From Paenibacillus_G filicis (lineage in GTDB: Bacteria; Bacillota; Bacilli; Paenibacillales; NBRC-103111), in NCBI RefSeq assembly GCF_038070315.1, contig NZ_JBBPCC010000016.1:1-64000 (forward strand): DNA of 64,000 nt. Direction: 5' to 3'. This document shows positions 52,334-60,684 of this stretch, in pieces. Under the pieces are notes generated by a model. That model saw only the letters and a program-made list of their open reading frames with translations. It was not told the origin of the DNA and ran no database searches. Every line of letters starts with the position of its first letter. The stretch's first letter is position 1. A program made the position numbers and the translations under genes.

Positions 52334-53536
52334 ATGCAGGAATTAAGTGAGTTAATCGAACGCTTGGTACAGGAGCAGGCATTGATCCAGGCGACGCTGA
52401 GTCAGCCTAGACGCAGCGGAGAGGGCGAGCCCGCCAAGATTACGGTCAAGCCGGTTGCTCTGCGGGGAGAGCTATTCTACCAATTCAGCGCGTATACGGG
52501 AGCCAAGGTACAGCATGAGAATGTGCCCCGGGCGGAGGCGGGCAAGAAGCTGTCGGAATGGCTCGGTAGCTCGTTCCGTCAAGGCTTGCTGCAGGCTGGA
52601 GAAGCCGATTATCAGGTGCTGATCAGCAAGAAAGGCAAGCTGGGCATTCTGCGCAAGCCGCCGACCAAGCAGGCCGCACAGGCTCAGCCGGCGGGCCATA
52701 ACCGGCAAAAAAACTATGAGCTGCAAGATGGAGTCCCTGTTCCCTTCCTGATCGAGCTTGGCATCATGAATGCGGAAGGCAAGGTGCTGGCCAAGCGGTA
52801 CGATAAGTTCCGCCAGATCAATCGGTTCCTGGAAATGATCGCCGATGTGCTGCCTCATCTGCCTCAAGGCAGGAAGCTGCATATCGTGGACTTCGGTTGC
52901 GGGAAATCTTACCTGACGTTCGCGCTGTATCATTATCTGCATGTGATGAGAGGGATAGATCTGCAGATTATCGGACTGGACCTGAAGGAGGACGTGATCG
53001 AGTTCTGCAACGGGCTAGCTGAGCGCCTAGGCTACGAACGGCTCCGATTTCTGGTGGGGGATATCGCCCAATATGATGAGCTAGAGCAAGTCGATATGGT
53101 CGTCACGCTGCATGCGTGCGATACGGCAACCGATGCTGCTCTGGATAAGGCCGTCAGATGGAACGCTTCCGTCATCTTGTCGGTCCCTTGCTGCCAACAT
53201 GAGCTATTCCGCCAGATACACAGTGACGTGCTGTCGCCGCTGCTGCAGCATGGGATCCTGAAGGAGAGATTCTCCGCGCTGGCCACCGATGCGCTGCGGG
53301 CCCGGCTGCTGGAGCTGGCGGGTTACAAGACGCAGCTAATGGAATTCATCGATATGGAGCATACGCCCAAAAATCTGCTGATCCGTGCGGTCAAGGCCGG
53401 CAAAGCATCTTCGGCGGCGGAACGTGATAAGCTGGAGGCGGAATATGTCCGCTTCCGTGACTTCATCCAGGCAGATCCGTATCTGGAGCATGCGCTGGGC
53501 GGCTTGCCGGAGCTGAAGGGGCAGCATCTCCAATAA
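52334..53536 (+). CDS. SAM-dependent methyltransferase (PF13679-like)
   Basis: A 400-residue protein. The N-terminal third (about 1-140) is not recognised but includes VALRGELFYQFSAYTGAKVQHENV. The C-terminal domain (about 165-330) is a Rossmann-type methyltransferase: IVDFGCGKSYLTFALYHYL (SAM loop), QIIGLDLKEDVIEFCNGLA, LRFLVGDIAQ and VTLHACDTATDAALDKAV, then SVPCCQHE. The HACDTATD and PCCQHE motifs resemble the methyltransferase domain found in METTL25-like proteins. GGAG is seven bases before the chosen ATG. It starts 38 bases after the hybrid kinase and may be co-transcribed. Confidence 0.8.
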   Translation: MQELSELIERLVQEQALIQATLSQPRRSGEGEPAKITVKPVALRGELFYQFSAYTGAKVQHENVPRAEAGKKLSEWLGSSFRQGLLQAGEADYQVLISKKGKLGILRKPPTKQAAQAQPAGHNRQKNYELQDGVPVPFLIELGIMNAEGKVLAKRYDKFRQINRFLEMIADVLPHLPQGRKLHIVDFGCGKSYLTFALYHYLHVMRGIDLQIIGLDLKEDVIEFCNGLAERLGYERLRFLVGDIAQYDELEQVDMVVTLHACDTATDAALDKAVRWNASVILSVPCCQHELFRQIHSDVLSPLLQHGILKERFSALATDALRARLLELAGYKTQLMEFIDMEHTPKNLLIRAVKAGKASSAAERDKLEAEYVRFRDFIQADPYLEHALGGLPELKGQHLQ

Positions 53537-53538
53537 AT

Positions 53539-53589
53539 TTTTAAACTGGCTTTCAGGTTCTTTAAAGGTAGGCTTCAGAGCGTATTCAG
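53539..53589 (+). promoter_or_regulatory. Array of five 11-bp-spaced heptamers before the secreted repeat protein
   Basis: TTTTAAA (53539), CTTTCAG (53550), TTTAAAG (53561), GCTTCAG (53572) and TATTCAG (53583) repeat at exact 11-bp intervals and point toward the gene. The cores TTCAG and TTTAAAG match the array before the regulator gene at 19597-20289. TATACT at 53600 is a possible -10 box. The spacing from array to -10 (10 bases) is shorter than in the other arrays. Confidence 0.7.
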
Positions 53590-53664
53590 CTTGCCGCTCT
53601 ATACTTCTTCTTGTCGAGTCGTTGAACCCGAGAAGTTACATAGAGATCAAAGGAGCTGGAAGCC

Positions 53665-55383
53665 ATGAACATGAAGGCTACGGAAAATAAGAACAGAATC
53701 AAACCCATTCGCAGAACGGTATTGGCCCTAACCTGCGCGGCTATGCTAGGGGGCGCTTTCGCTGTCGTTCCTCTGTCTGCAAGCGCAGCTGAGGCGCCGA
53801 ATGTGACAGCTGCAACGGCCGATGCAGCTCCGGTTATTTCAGAGGGCGCGGGTGTCTACGGCTCGTTGGTGTTGAGCCGCTGGCTGTCGCAGCTCGAACC
53901 GTATGCGGCTGCCGTATCGGATGTCGATGCTGACAGCTACGCTTCGGCCATTGACGGAGGCCAGTCACTCGTACAGGCATCTGGGCTCGCGGAAGGTACA
54001 CTGGTTAGCAGACTGACGGCCAAGTTCGCAGAAGATCTGCGGACGGAAGTGAGCGCGGGACGGTTGACTGAAGCGGAAGCCGATCAGCTCAAAGGCATTT
54101 CTTCTGACGCTGTCAGCCGTGTGCTGAACGGACAGAGCCCGGCTTCTGCTGTAGGGATTTCTTCGTTGTCCCCAGGCAAGAGCATTGTGCAGAGTCGGAT
54201 TACCCGGATTGTAGCAGACACAGCATTGCTGGCGGATGCCGGTTCGGCAGAGCTGAGAGCAGCGCTTCGCAACGGGAAAAACCTGGTAGATGCCTCCGGG
54301 CTGGATCGTAGCGCGCTCATCGACGGACTGTACGCGAAGCTGACCAGCGACCTGGACAGTCAGACATCAGGCGGTGCGGTGACGGCTGAAGAGGCAGCGA
54401 CGCTGAAGAGCGCCGGACTGGATGACATTCAGCGTATTGTCGATACGGCCGGTTATGACGGCGAGGGAGTTACAGCCCTGCAGAAGGCCTATGGCGAGCG
54501 GCTGCTGCGCGTGTTCCTTGGCTCGGTCGTACAGAATGCGGCATCGTCATCCGATGCAGACTATGGAGATATCGTGAGCGCGCTGGAAGCGGGGGGCACT
54601 CTGGCCTCCGCGACGCATGTGGATGCGGGGACGTTGAATAGCCAGCTTAACGCTGCTTTCGCCGCCAAGGCCGAGGAGGCCTGGCAGTCCGGAGCCTTGA
54701 GCGTTCAGGCACTGGAGCAACTGGAGAAGCAAGCGGCTGGCGAAATCGACAAAGCCGTCAATACGGCCGGCTATGGTACAGGGTTCGGTGCAGCTTCGCT
54801 TCCTGCGAACAAAGGGATCGCGGAGGAGAGTATGCTGCAGCTCGTTAACCAAAGCGCCGTGTATACCGATCAATCGGCTGAAGCGATCCAAAGCGCTGTG
54901 GCGGGCGGTCAATCCCTCGTGCAGGCGACAGGTATCTCCGCCGATGAGCTTACCTCCATGCTGCAAAGCTCAGTCGAAGCGAGCATTAACAAAGCGGTGT
55001 CTCAAGAGCGGCTGCTGCCCCAAGAGGTCGCTGCGACGAAGTCCTACGCGGCGGGGCTTGTGGCATCTGCTGTAACGACAGGAGGTTACGTCCCGGCGGT
55101 TGATACGACTTCCTTCGTGCAGAACCAGCTCGCGTCGGCTATCGACCGCATTGGCGATCTGAGTGACAAGAACGCGGATGAGCTCTGGTGGAGTATTGCG
55201 ACAGGAAGCACGCCTGCAGAAGCCGCAGGTAATGACCTAAACAGTCTGCTGGCAGGACTGATTGGTCCGGTCAATCAGCAGTTGAATGCATATGTCAGCG
55301 CAGGCAGTCTCATTGAGAAGGATGCCGCAGCAGCGAAAGCCCAGTTTGCGGACGGGGTTATTAAGCTGCTAACGGGTAAGTAA
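53665..55383 (+). CDS. Secreted protein with five ~104-residue repeats
   Basis: A 572-residue exported protein. A basic N-terminus and hydrophobic segment (about 18-40) end with a signal-peptidase site ASA near residue 41. The mature part consists of five imperfect repeats beginning near residues 98, 203, 309, 413 and 512. Each starts GGQSLVQASGL-like, continues through helices to a GxLTxxEAxxLK turn and ends in a small hydrophobic helix with AGY. There is no cysteine, anchor or known enzyme motif. It may be a structural or binding surface protein. The ribosome site is AAGGAG. The promoter array links it to the two-component system at 17942-20289. I do not recognise the family. Confidence 0.8.
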   Translation: MNMKATENKNRIKPIRRTVLALTCAAMLGGAFAVVPLSASAAEAPNVTAATADAAPVISEGAGVYGSLVLSRWLSQLEPYAAAVSDVDADSYASAIDGGQSLVQASGLAEGTLVSRLTAKFAEDLRTEVSAGRLTEAEADQLKGISSDAVSRVLNGQSPASAVGISSLSPGKSIVQSRITRIVADTALLADAGSAELRAALRNGKNLVDASGLDRSALIDGLYAKLTSDLDSQTSGGAVTAEEAATLKSAGLDDIQRIVDTAGYDGEGVTALQKAYGERLLRVFLGSVVQNAASSSDADYGDIVSALEAGGTLASATHVDAGTLNSQLNAAFAAKAEEAWQSGALSVQALEQLEKQAAGEIDKAVNTAGYGTGFGAASLPANKGIAEESMLQLVNQSAVYTDQSAEAIQSAVAGGQSLVQATGISADELTSMLQSSVEASINKAVSQERLLPQEVAATKSYAAGLVASAVTTGGYVPAVDTTSFVQNQLASAIDRIGDLSDKNADELWWSIATGSTPAEAAGNDLNSLLAGLIGPVNQQLNAYVSAGSLIEKDAAAAKAQFADGVIKLLTGK

Positions 55384-55519
55384 GGCAAAGCGCAAATAAC
55401 CTCTGCATAGCTAAGCGATCATTGCGAGACTCCGGCAACAGCGGTACGTTGAACCTGCCTTAACCCTTTACTAGCAGGAAGTGCACCCCTTAGAATAGAC
55501 ATGGGACAACCTTACGGGT

Positions 55520-55553
55520 TATCCGATGCCATCCAAGGGGAGCATTTTTTTCT
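55520..55553 (+). terminator. Possible terminator before the DNA glycosylase gene
   Basis: ATGC/GCAT and TCC/GGG pairs form an interrupted stem followed by seven Ts (55547-55553). The stem is weak. Confidence 0.35.
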
Positions 55554-55571
55554 TAAAAAGGAGGGGCAGCT

Positions 55572-56129
55572 ATGACGAACCAGATAAGTACGGGGGAAGA
55601 GTTCAACAAGATAAAAGTAGGATTTGGTCCGCTGATTCACGATAGCTCGCGCATACTGATTCTGGGTTCCATGCCTGGTGAAGCCTCTCTGCAGGCAGGA
55701 CAATATTACGGTCATCCGCGCAACATGTTCTGGCGTCTGCTATACACGCTGCTGGACGGGGGTGAGGTCGAGGCAGATTATGAGACCCGATTGAGATTCG
55801 CGGCATCCCGTGGAATAGCCATGTGGGATGTATTGCGCGCCTGCGAGCGGGAGGGCAGCCTGGATTCTGCGATCAGGAAGCCAGAGGCTAATGCCTTCCA
55901 GGAACTGTTCGAACGTTATCCGCGTGTAGACTATGTATTCTTCAACGGCAGCGCAGCCGCCGAGCTGTACCGTAAGCACGTGCGTCCCTCGCTCGCTGTG
56001 CCGGACCCTCTGCATTACGCCACGCTTCCATCCTCGAGTCCGGCCCGGGCGATGAGCGTGGAAGCCAAGCTGGCGGGCTGGAGCCTGCTGCGTGAGGCCT
56101 GGCTGGCTTCGCAGCGGGAGGAGACTTAG
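55572..56129 (+). CDS. Hypoxanthine/deoxyinosine DNA glycosylase (uracil-DNA glycosylase family 6)
   Basis: A 185-residue member of the uracil-DNA glycosylase superfamily, most like family 6 enzymes that excise deaminated adenine (hypoxanthine). The motif LILGSMPGEASLQAGQYY with HPRNMFW marks the first active-site segment, and ALPSSSPARA-like TLPSSSPARAM is the second. A central GIAMWDVLRACEREGSLD and FFNGSAAA are further family features. GGAGGGG precedes the ATG. It is a DNA repair gene with no clear operon partner. Confidence 0.88.
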   Translation: MTNQISTGEEFNKIKVGFGPLIHDSSRILILGSMPGEASLQAGQYYGHPRNMFWRLLYTLLDGGEVEADYETRLRFAASRGIAMWDVLRACEREGSLDSAIRKPEANAFQELFERYPRVDYVFFNGSAAAELYRKHVRPSLAVPDPLHYATLPSSSPARAMSVEAKLAGWSLLREAWLASQREET

Positions 56130-56141
56130 GGAACTCGACAA

Positions 56142-56208
56142 GCCGATTAGGCCGCGATCGGTTGGTCGCCCGGCACTTGGCGCAGGGCGAAACGGCGGCC
56201 TATCCGGC
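56142..56208. repeat. Stem-loop between the glycosylase gene and a small convergent gene
   Basis: TAGGCCGC (56148) and GCGGCCTA (56195) are perfect arms, extended to about 14 pairs with two mismatches, and an inner CGCCC/GGGCG pairing. There is no U-tract. It lies between convergent genes and probably ends both transcripts. Confidence 0.55.
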
Positions 56209-56227
56209 AAGCCTATACGGATAAAGG

Positions 56228-56377
56228 CTACTCTTTCTCCTTTTGCGTAGCGCCGTTCAGGTTTTTAGTTGTTTTTACATCTTCAACCGTGTCATTCACG
56301 AACTCCAGGTCTTGATTCTCGGCGGACATCGAGGCGGTGCCTTCATAATTGCCTTGATGTTTTTTATTCTCGGACAT
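56228..56377 (-). CDS. Small charged protein, 49 residues
   Basis: A 49-codon frame with GGAGG nine bases before the ATG. It begins MSENKKHQGNYEGTASM and ends LNGATQKEKE. It is hydrophilic, rich in Asn, Glu, Lys and Thr, and lacks Cys and membrane segments. The composition recalls small soluble spore or stress proteins but no family is recognised. It is divergent from the 176-residue gene at 56532. Confidence 0.65.
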   Translation of the reverse strand: MSENKKHQGNYEGTASMSAENQDLEFVNDTVEDVKTTKNLNGATQKEKE

Positions 56378-56531
56378 GTCGGGTGTCCTCCTTCGTATTG
56401 GGGTAAGATGCAGCTTTCTGCTCTCTTACCATGCGCAGCCATCGCAGAAAATATGCCCGGGCGCTATGCGGGGAATGGAGAGGACCGTTCATGGTATACT
56501 ACATCCAAGAGCTGTAAGGGAGGAACTGAAT

Positions 56532-57062
56532 ATGCCCAAACAAAATCTGAGAGTGCCCTTCGGATACGAGCTGCCCAAGGAGAAGGACCGCGAGCGCGGC
56601 ACGATCTGGGTGTACGGCAGCTTCGAAGGCTACACGCAGCAGGATTTGCTGCCGCTGCTGGAGCTGGCCGAGGAACGCCATTTTGCCAAGCTGGTCTTCT
56701 ATCCTCTTCATGAGGAGACGCTACGGCGGATGGACAAACGCCAGGCTGAGCCGTATTACCGCCGGGTTCAGGAGCTGGAAGCTCTGCTCGAGGAGGCCGA
56801 TCCGTTCATAGACTGGACGATTGAGCGCTTCGAGGGAAAGCGCAAGAAATATACGCCGGCGGATACGGCTTTCCGGTTTATGGAGGAGAAGTACAAATCC
56901 CCATTCTTCGTCTATGTCACGGACGAGGTAGCCCGCAAGCTGGCCAGTTACGACGGCTTTGAAGACTGGTTGACCAAGGTGCGTCTGCTGGTTACAGGCG
57001 GTGGGGGCGACCCGGTACCGGCCTTGCTGGCCAAGCACATGAACCGGTGGGAGCGCGTATAG
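56532..57062 (+). CDS. Conserved-looking protein of unknown function, 176 residues
   Basis: A 176-residue, charged, probably cytoplasmic protein. Visible segments are VPFGYELPKEKDRERGTIWVYGSFEG near the start, LVFYPLHEETLRRMDKRQAEPYYRRVQELE, FEGKRKKYTPADTAFRFMEEKYKSPFFVYV and a Gly-rich LLVTGGGGDPVPALL near the end. GGGAGG precedes the chosen ATG; the open frame extends upstream without a ribosome site. No catalytic motif is recognised. A stem-loop follows. Confidence 0.72.
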   Translation: MPKQNLRVPFGYELPKEKDRERGTIWVYGSFEGYTQQDLLPLLELAEERHFAKLVFYPLHEETLRRMDKRQAEPYYRRVQELEALLEEADPFIDWTIERFEGKRKKYTPADTAFRFMEEKYKSPFFVYVTDEVARKLASYDGFEDWLTKVRLLVTGGGGDPVPALLAKHMNRWERV

Positions 57063-57123
57063 GCGGCTAAAGGGGCGGCGGCTGAAGATCTCTCCTCTGT
57101 CCAACCCATATGCTCACGACTAA

Positions 57124-57160
57124 TAAGCCTGGCATCGTCTAGTGACGACGGCCAGGCTTA
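57124..57160. terminator. Stem-loop between convergent genes
   Basis: TAAGCCTGGC and GCCAGGCTTA are perfect 10-base arms with an inner CGTC/GACG pairing. No long T-run follows, so termination is probable only from position. Confidence 0.5.
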
Positions 57161-57213
57161 GATGCTGTGGCTCGAGCTCTGTGTAATCGTCCAGAAGCGA
57201 GGAACGCTTCCTT

Positions 57214-57375
57214 CTAGTTGGGGCTGCCTGATGAATCTGTGGACGTATAGGCAATCAGCGTAATGGCATCACCTGTGAGAGCGGCAAGCTTGGACTCCGC
57301 TTCCTGGATGATACGTACAGCCTCTTCGGCTGGGGGGAGCAGAGCAATCTCATACAGATTCGTTTCAATTTTCAT
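57214..57375 (-). CDS. Small protein, 53 residues
   Basis: A 53-codon frame with GAGGAGG eight bases before the ATG. It begins MKIETNLYEIALLPPAEEA and contains VRIIQEAESKLAALTGDAITLIAYT, likely an alpha-beta unit. It is immediately downstream of the PBP1-type gene's stop on the same strand in the upstream direction, with 111 bases between. No family is recognised. Confidence 0.65.
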   Translation of the reverse strand: MKIETNLYEIALLPPAEEAVRIIQEAESKLAALTGDAITLIAYTSTDSSGSPN

Positions 57376-57486
57376 GCGTGCTGCCTCCTCGTCAATCGGG
57401 ATGATAGACTATCTAACGGTAAGCTTATCGTTCCCGGACGTCCTCAAGGGCATGCACACCCCGCAAGACCACAACGGATAGAGAAA

Positions 57487-59769
57487 CTAATTATCTTTAT
57501 TGGGCTTTTTAGGCGGCTTGCGCGAATCTGGGGGATTCCCCTTCTTTCCATCATCTTTTCCTTTCCCCTTGTCTTTCTCTTTCTTCGGTTTTTCCTTGTC
57601 CTGCGCTTCCTTCTTTTCTTGGTCTTCCTTTGCCTTCAGCGCCTTGTCCTGCTCTTCTTGGGCCTTCTTTCGCTCCTGCTCCAGACGGAGCGCTTCTTCC
57701 TGGGCACGGATGACCTCGGGAGGAACGGGGAATGGTTTGACCTCCACCCCTTGCAGCGCACGCGTCATGATCTCCCGGAACAACACGGCAGGGACGGAGC
57801 CCCCAGAAGTGGTCAGGTAGTGATTGCGGTCGGTCTGGTCGTACCCGACCCAGATGGCTGCCGTCAGCTCGGGTGTAAACCCGACGAACCAGGCATCCTT
57901 GGCGCTGTTCGAGCCTGCGGCGGCGAATTCTTCTGTCGCCGGCAGCTGCGTTGTTCCCGTCTTGCCGGCAACAGGCCGGCCGCCGAGCTGAGCTGCCGTC
58001 CCTGTGCCGGAAGCCACAACCTCCTGCAGCAGCGCGGTCAGCGTGTAAGCGTGGAAGGGCGGAGTGACGGCGGTCTGCTGCGGCTCTGCCTGAACGAGCA
58101 GTTGGCCGTCCTTCGTCGTAATTCGTTCAATCGCATGGGATTCGACCCGTATCCCTTGATTGACAATCGAGCCGTAGGCCTGAGCCATCTGCAGCGGGGA
58201 AACCCCTTCGCTTAATCCACCCAGAGCCAGGCTCAAGTGCCGATCTTGCTCGGACAGAGTTATGCCTGCCCGGCGCAAATAATCCAGTCCGCTATCCATG
58301 CCGATCTCATGGAGCAGCCACACTGCAGGAATATTCCAGGAGCGAACGACGGCCTCTTGAAGCGAGACCTCTCCACGAGTTTGACCGTCCCAATCCCGCG
58401 GCCGATAGCCAGCAATGTCCAGCTCACCGTCGAACAGCGCAGACTGCGTTGTATAGCCCTGCTCCAAGGCCGGGCCGTAGACAGCCAGCGGCTTGAAGGT
58501 CGATCCGGGCTGGCGTTTCATCTCCGTGGCCCGGTTGAAGCCCCGGTAGGTCTGCTCGCCGCGTCCGCCGACGATCGCGCGGATGCCGCCCTCACTTGGA
58601 TCGAGCAAGACGGCTGAGCCTTGAACGATCCGTTTGTCCGAGCTTGCAGGGAACAAAGCATCTTGGGCGAAGACTTCGTCTGCCGCTTGCTGCACTTTCA
58701 GATCCATTGTCGTGTAGATGCGCAGACCCATCGTCAGAATTTGCTGCTCGGTAAAACCGTATTTGCTTGCAGCCTCATCCATCACAAGATCGACGAAGGC
58801 TGGAAACTTTCCTTTCAACGACTCTCCGTTATCGGTATGCAGTTCGATGGGCACAGCCACAGCCTTATCGTATTCGTCTTTGGTGATGGCTCCCTGATCT
58901 TGCATTAGCGACAGCACGAGGTTGCGCCGTTCTAGGGCGGCTTCGGGATTGCGCAGCGGAGAGAAGCGGGTCGGAGACTTAGGCAGTCCCGCCAGCAGCG
59001 CCGCTTCGGGGAGCGTAAGCTTCTCCACCGACTTGCCGAAATATTGCTGCGCCGCCCCCTGTACCCCCCAGCGTCCTTCGCCAAAGTAAATACTGTTCAG
59101 GTACAGCTCTAGAATTTCGTCCTTGCTGTACGAGACATTGATTTTGACGGCATATCCCAGCTCCTTGATTTTACGCAGGAGTGTTTTATCCGAGGACAGA
59201 AACAAATTTTTGGCGAGCTGCTGGGTAATCGTGCTCCCGCCTTCTTCCATGGACCTCGCCTGGAGATCGCGCAGCAGCGCGCGTCCCATCGACCTCAGGT
59301 CGTAGCCGCGGTGCTCATAGAAGCGCCGGTCCTCTACGGCGATGATGGCAAGCTGCAGCGACTTGGGGATCTGGGATAACGGAACGGGCTCAATTCGAGA
59401 AGAAGACAACTGGGAAACCGGCTGTCCCTGCCGGTCCATGACGAAGCTGGGCTCAGGAAGCGGATGCTCCAGCTTGCTGATGTCCAGACTGCTGACTGAG
59501 CCCGCCAGAAGTCCCATCGAGATGATCAGAAGCAGCATCGCCGCAATGAAAATCCAGAGCACGGTCCGCGACCGCTTGCGCCGCTTGGCCGGTACTGTCT
59601 CGGCTTCCCGGGCTGTAGGAGCGGGGCGCGAAGTGCCGGGCCGGGAGACGGCCTCGTCTGAACGGCCTGCAGCTTCCGTGGTAGGATGAACCCAGGCTGA
59701 GCGCATCGCGCGGGCCGGGGACGAAGGGAACGGGGGGGCTTGCTTATCGGAAGACTGGGGAGCTTTCAT
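57487..59769 (-). CDS. Class A penicillin-binding protein (PBP1-type)
   Basis: A 760-residue bifunctional peptidoglycan synthase. A basic cytoplasmic tail of about 68 residues precedes a single transmembrane segment (about 69-91). The GT51 glycosyltransferase has VEDRRFYEHRG and EGGSTITQQLAKNLFLS; the transpeptidase has STFK in RQPGSTFKPL, SWN in RSWNIPAV and KTGTTQ. The C-terminal 75 residues are an almost uninterrupted Lys/Glu/Asp/Pro tail (EKKEAQDKEKPKKEKDKGKG and so on). GGGGG is 10 bases before the chosen ATG. The frame extends 67 codons upstream without a ribosome site. The 242 bases upstream to 60011 show no other feature. Confidence 0.92.
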   Translation of the reverse strand: MKAPQSSDKQAPPFPSSPARAMRSAWVHPTTEAAGRSDEAVSRPGTSRPAPTAREAETVPAKRRKRSRTVLWIFIAAMLLLIISMGLLAGSVSSLDISKLEHPLPEPSFVMDRQGQPVSQLSSSRIEPVPLSQIPKSLQLAIIAVEDRRFYEHRGYDLRSMGRALLRDLQARSMEEGGSTITQQLAKNLFLSSDKTLLRKIKELGYAVKINVSYSKDEILELYLNSIYFGEGRWGVQGAAQQYFGKSVEKLTLPEAALLAGLPKSPTRFSPLRNPEAALERRNLVLSLMQDQGAITKDEYDKAVAVPIELHTDNGESLKGKFPAFVDLVMDEAASKYGFTEQQILTMGLRIYTTMDLKVQQAADEVFAQDALFPASSDKRIVQGSAVLLDPSEGGIRAIVGGRGEQTYRGFNRATEMKRQPGSTFKPLAVYGPALEQGYTTQSALFDGELDIAGYRPRDWDGQTRGEVSLQEAVVRSWNIPAVWLLHEIGMDSGLDYLRRAGITLSEQDRHLSLALGGLSEGVSPLQMAQAYGSIVNQGIRVESHAIERITTKDGQLLVQAEPQQTAVTPPFHAYTLTALLQEVVASGTGTAAQLGGRPVAGKTGTTQLPATEEFAAAGSNSAKDAWFVGFTPELTAAIWVGYDQTDRNHYLTTSGGSVPAVLFREIMTRALQGVEVKPFPVPPEVIRAQEEALRLEQERKKAQEEQDKALKAKEDQEKKEAQDKEKPKKEKDKGKGKDDGKKGNPPDSRKPPKKPNKDN

Positions 59770-60011
59770 CGATGACTGACCCCCTTTGCTGACATTGTAC
59801 GATGTCTGATAGATGTTAAGGTTATGCCGCCCCATAGACGCGATGCGGAGCTTGTCCGGTTCGCGGGGCTTTAAGTTATTCGCAGACTTCTTTGATTTTG
59901 ACAGGGTAGTCCCATGAAAATAGGGCTCCGATCCGGCTGGTTGCGCCGGTGGATGCCCTATCTTCTTCATTCTGGGATAGCGATGAGACAGCTTGACCGA
60001 ATGGCAGTCAC

Positions 60012-60470
60012 TTATTGCAGCGGGTCGGGGGACATACCGCTTTCACGTACCTGAGCGCTGGTGCGCATGTTGGCCATAGATCGGCCCAGCCGCTTGACCT
60101 CCGCTTCATTACTGGCCATTCTCCCGTTCATGGGGCTCTGGGCAGGCTGGGAGCTTGTCTGGAAGGAGCCAGTGTCCATATAATCGGCGATATCCACTAA
60201 AATTTCGTCTGCAGCTCCTGCTATCGCAGCAGGTATCTCGCCTTTGCCGGCAAAGGAAGCTTCATTTAAGTTAATATGGGTCAGGCCGTTATCTTGAGTT
60301 CGTGCATACAAGCGGAAAGGGTATATTCTCGAAGAGGAAGGATCCCGGAACGACAGCTCATAGACGACGCCCGTAGGGGCTGAAGATTGGGTGAAGCCTA
60401 GCGTAGCAAGCGTACGGTGAACATGGGCGAATGGCTTGGCGATCGACGGCAGCGTTTTTCTACGGGACAT
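60012..60470 (-). CDS. Protein of unknown function, 152 residues
   Basis: A 152-residue soluble protein. It opens with MSRRKTLPSIAKPFAHVHRTLATLGF, continues through YELSFRDPSSSRIYPFRLYARTQDNGLTHINLNEASF and an acidic helix AAIAGAADEILVDIADYMDTGSF, and ends with a Ser/Gln/Met-rich tail. AAGGAG lies nine bases before the chosen ATG; an upstream in-frame ATG is less well placed. The globular part spans residues 1-105. No motif is recognised. It is divergent from nothing and lies between PBP1 and the HAD gene, all on the minus strand. Confidence 0.7.
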   Translation of the reverse strand: MSRRKTLPSIAKPFAHVHRTLATLGFTQSSAPTGVVYELSFRDPSSSRIYPFRLYARTQDNGLTHINLNEASFAGKGEIPAAIAGAADEILVDIADYMDTGSFQTSSQPAQSPMNGRMASNEAEVKRLGRSMANMRTSAQVRESGMSPDPLQ

Positions 60471-60606
60471 GCATGAACACTCCTTCGATGGTAGACTTCG
60501 GCGCATGAAATCAGTCAGGCAGCTAGGTAGAATTCGCCGAGTACCCTTTATTTAACCGGATCGAACAAGCTTGAAACTTCGGAAGTCCTGTCGAGAAACG
60601 CACCGA

Positions 60607-60651
60607 ACCCGCCGTAAACCCGCTTCCTTGGAGGCAGCGGATACGGCGGGT
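60607..60651. terminator. Stem-loop after the HAD gene
   Basis: ACCCGCCGT and ACGGCGGGT are perfect 9-base arms and enclose a nested CCGCT/AGCGG pairing. No clear U-tract. It lies 33 bases after the minus-strand HAD gene stop. Confidence 0.6.
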
Positions 60652-60684
60652 CAGGGTCAGATGTGATATACTGGGCATAACTGG

